This document shows, piece by piece, positions 63,660 through 64,000 of a DNA stretch of 64,000 nucleotides. Made by a program: the position numbers and the translations under genes. Under the pieces are notes generated by a model that worked only from the letters and a program-made list of their open reading frames with translations, was not told the DNA's origin and did not search any database. This DNA comes from Plasmodium malariae (lineage: Eukaryota > Apicomplexa > Aconoidasida > Haemosporida > Plasmodiidae). The stretch is from NCBI RefSeq assembly GCF_900090045.1, contig NC_041785.1, positions 1-64,000 on the forward strand. The letters are read 5' to 3'. How positions within the stretch are numbered: the stretch's first letter is position 1; each line of letters begins with the position of its first letter.

Positions 63660-63810
63660 GCTAGGTTCTAACACATGAACAGCTTAAAATATACTAATAA
63701 ACTAAATGAACCTGTAGAATCTCAATGATACATCATTTATGTCAAATACTCTTTCTAAGATAGCGTACCATTGGTACAAACTCTTTCTGAACTACTACAT
63801 TTGGATATAT
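63660..63810 (+). pseudogene. degraded paralogue of the 42-kb relic
   Basis: The plus-strand frame reads NSLKYTNKLNEPVESQ, then TGA, then YIIYVKYSF and a further stop. It lines up with HPLKYINELPECTESQNYIV in the relic at 41929-42195 (matching LKY, N, L, E, ESQ, YI). It is about 2.37 kb upstream of the fam start at 61311; the 42-kb copy is about 2.14 kb upstream of the fam start at 39920. An ATG with a good donor (MDLFFCCSTK then GTAAAA) at 63396 might be its old first exon. Confidence 0.4.
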
Positions 63811-64000
63811 TTGTTTATATCCTTTAATAACATTAACATATATTGCAGTATTTTTAATATTATTTATTTAAAAATATAAATTATTCTATTCAAATATTTC
63901 AAGCACATCTTTACAAATATCCAATCTCCTCAGACAAGACATTAATATCGTAATAGTGATGTATTGAAAAATATGTAATATTTTCTAATAATAGCTTATG

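Larger units (their letters stand above)
61312..64000. other. fam upstream region to window end
   Basis: No intact gene. It holds E1/E2 (61695-61893), the hairpin block copy 2 (63099-63121), a possible short first exon near 63396, and a decayed coding piece near 63660-63810. The last 200 bp shows no coding pattern. Confidence 0.6.

Noticed and set aside
1..64000. tRNA, rRNA, CRISPR, insertion sequence or bacterial-type operon signals
   Set aside because: None seen. The window is a protist subtelomere with spliced genes; no clover-leaf, rRNA or IS-like inverted-repeat pattern was found by eye.

Overview
The window looks like a subtelomere of a human-infective-type Plasmodium, most likely Plasmodium malariae or its close relative P. 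brasilianum. The reasons are extreme A+T content with long poly(A)/poly(T) and (TA)n tracts, short AT-rich introns with GT..AG ends, and the gene families present. These are three-exon PIR genes, an STP1 gene, and many two-exon genes of the fam-l/fam-m type (Pfam DUF3671, 'Fam-L/Fam-M like'), families I know mainly from P. malariae. No telomere repeat is seen. All eight fam genes are transcribed leftwards.

Layout, left to right: an intact PIR on minus (110-1325); about 10 kb without an intact gene, holding possible decayed coding fragments near 4.7-4.9 and 6.0-6.8 kb; then three copies of one cassette, each a PIR on plus followed by two fam genes on minus. Cassette 1 (PIR 11383, fam starts 16184 and 20656) is intact. 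Cassette 2 has a PIR pseudogene (23385), an intact fam-like gene with a canonical export motif (28199) and a fam pseudogene (32688). Cassette 3 has a badly decayed PIR (52082) and two intact fam genes (56816, 61311). Start-to-start spacing is nearly constant: 4734-4814 bp from PIR to first fam and 4472-4495 bp from first to second fam. Between cassettes 2 and 3 lie two related fam genes (36983, frameshifted; 39920, intact), a decayed STP1-like fragment near 42 kb and an intact four-exon STP1 (45704-48261).

The encoded proteins are expected to act at or beyond the parasite surface in the infected red cell. PIR and STP1 are transmembrane variant proteins. The fam proteins have a hydrophobic leader in exon 1, an RxL (PEXEL-like) motif fixed near residue 52, and two transmembrane segments around a variable loop. 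There is no operon logic: each gene is a separate transcription unit. Paralogous flanks are conserved at fixed distances (two blocks 300-560 bp upstream of fam starts, one about 200 bp downstream of fam stops). They are either candidate regulatory signals or simply the footprint of block duplication.

Exon boundaries below were read by eye from splice sites and family pattern. No similarity search could be run, so the fam-l versus fam-m assignment is left open.
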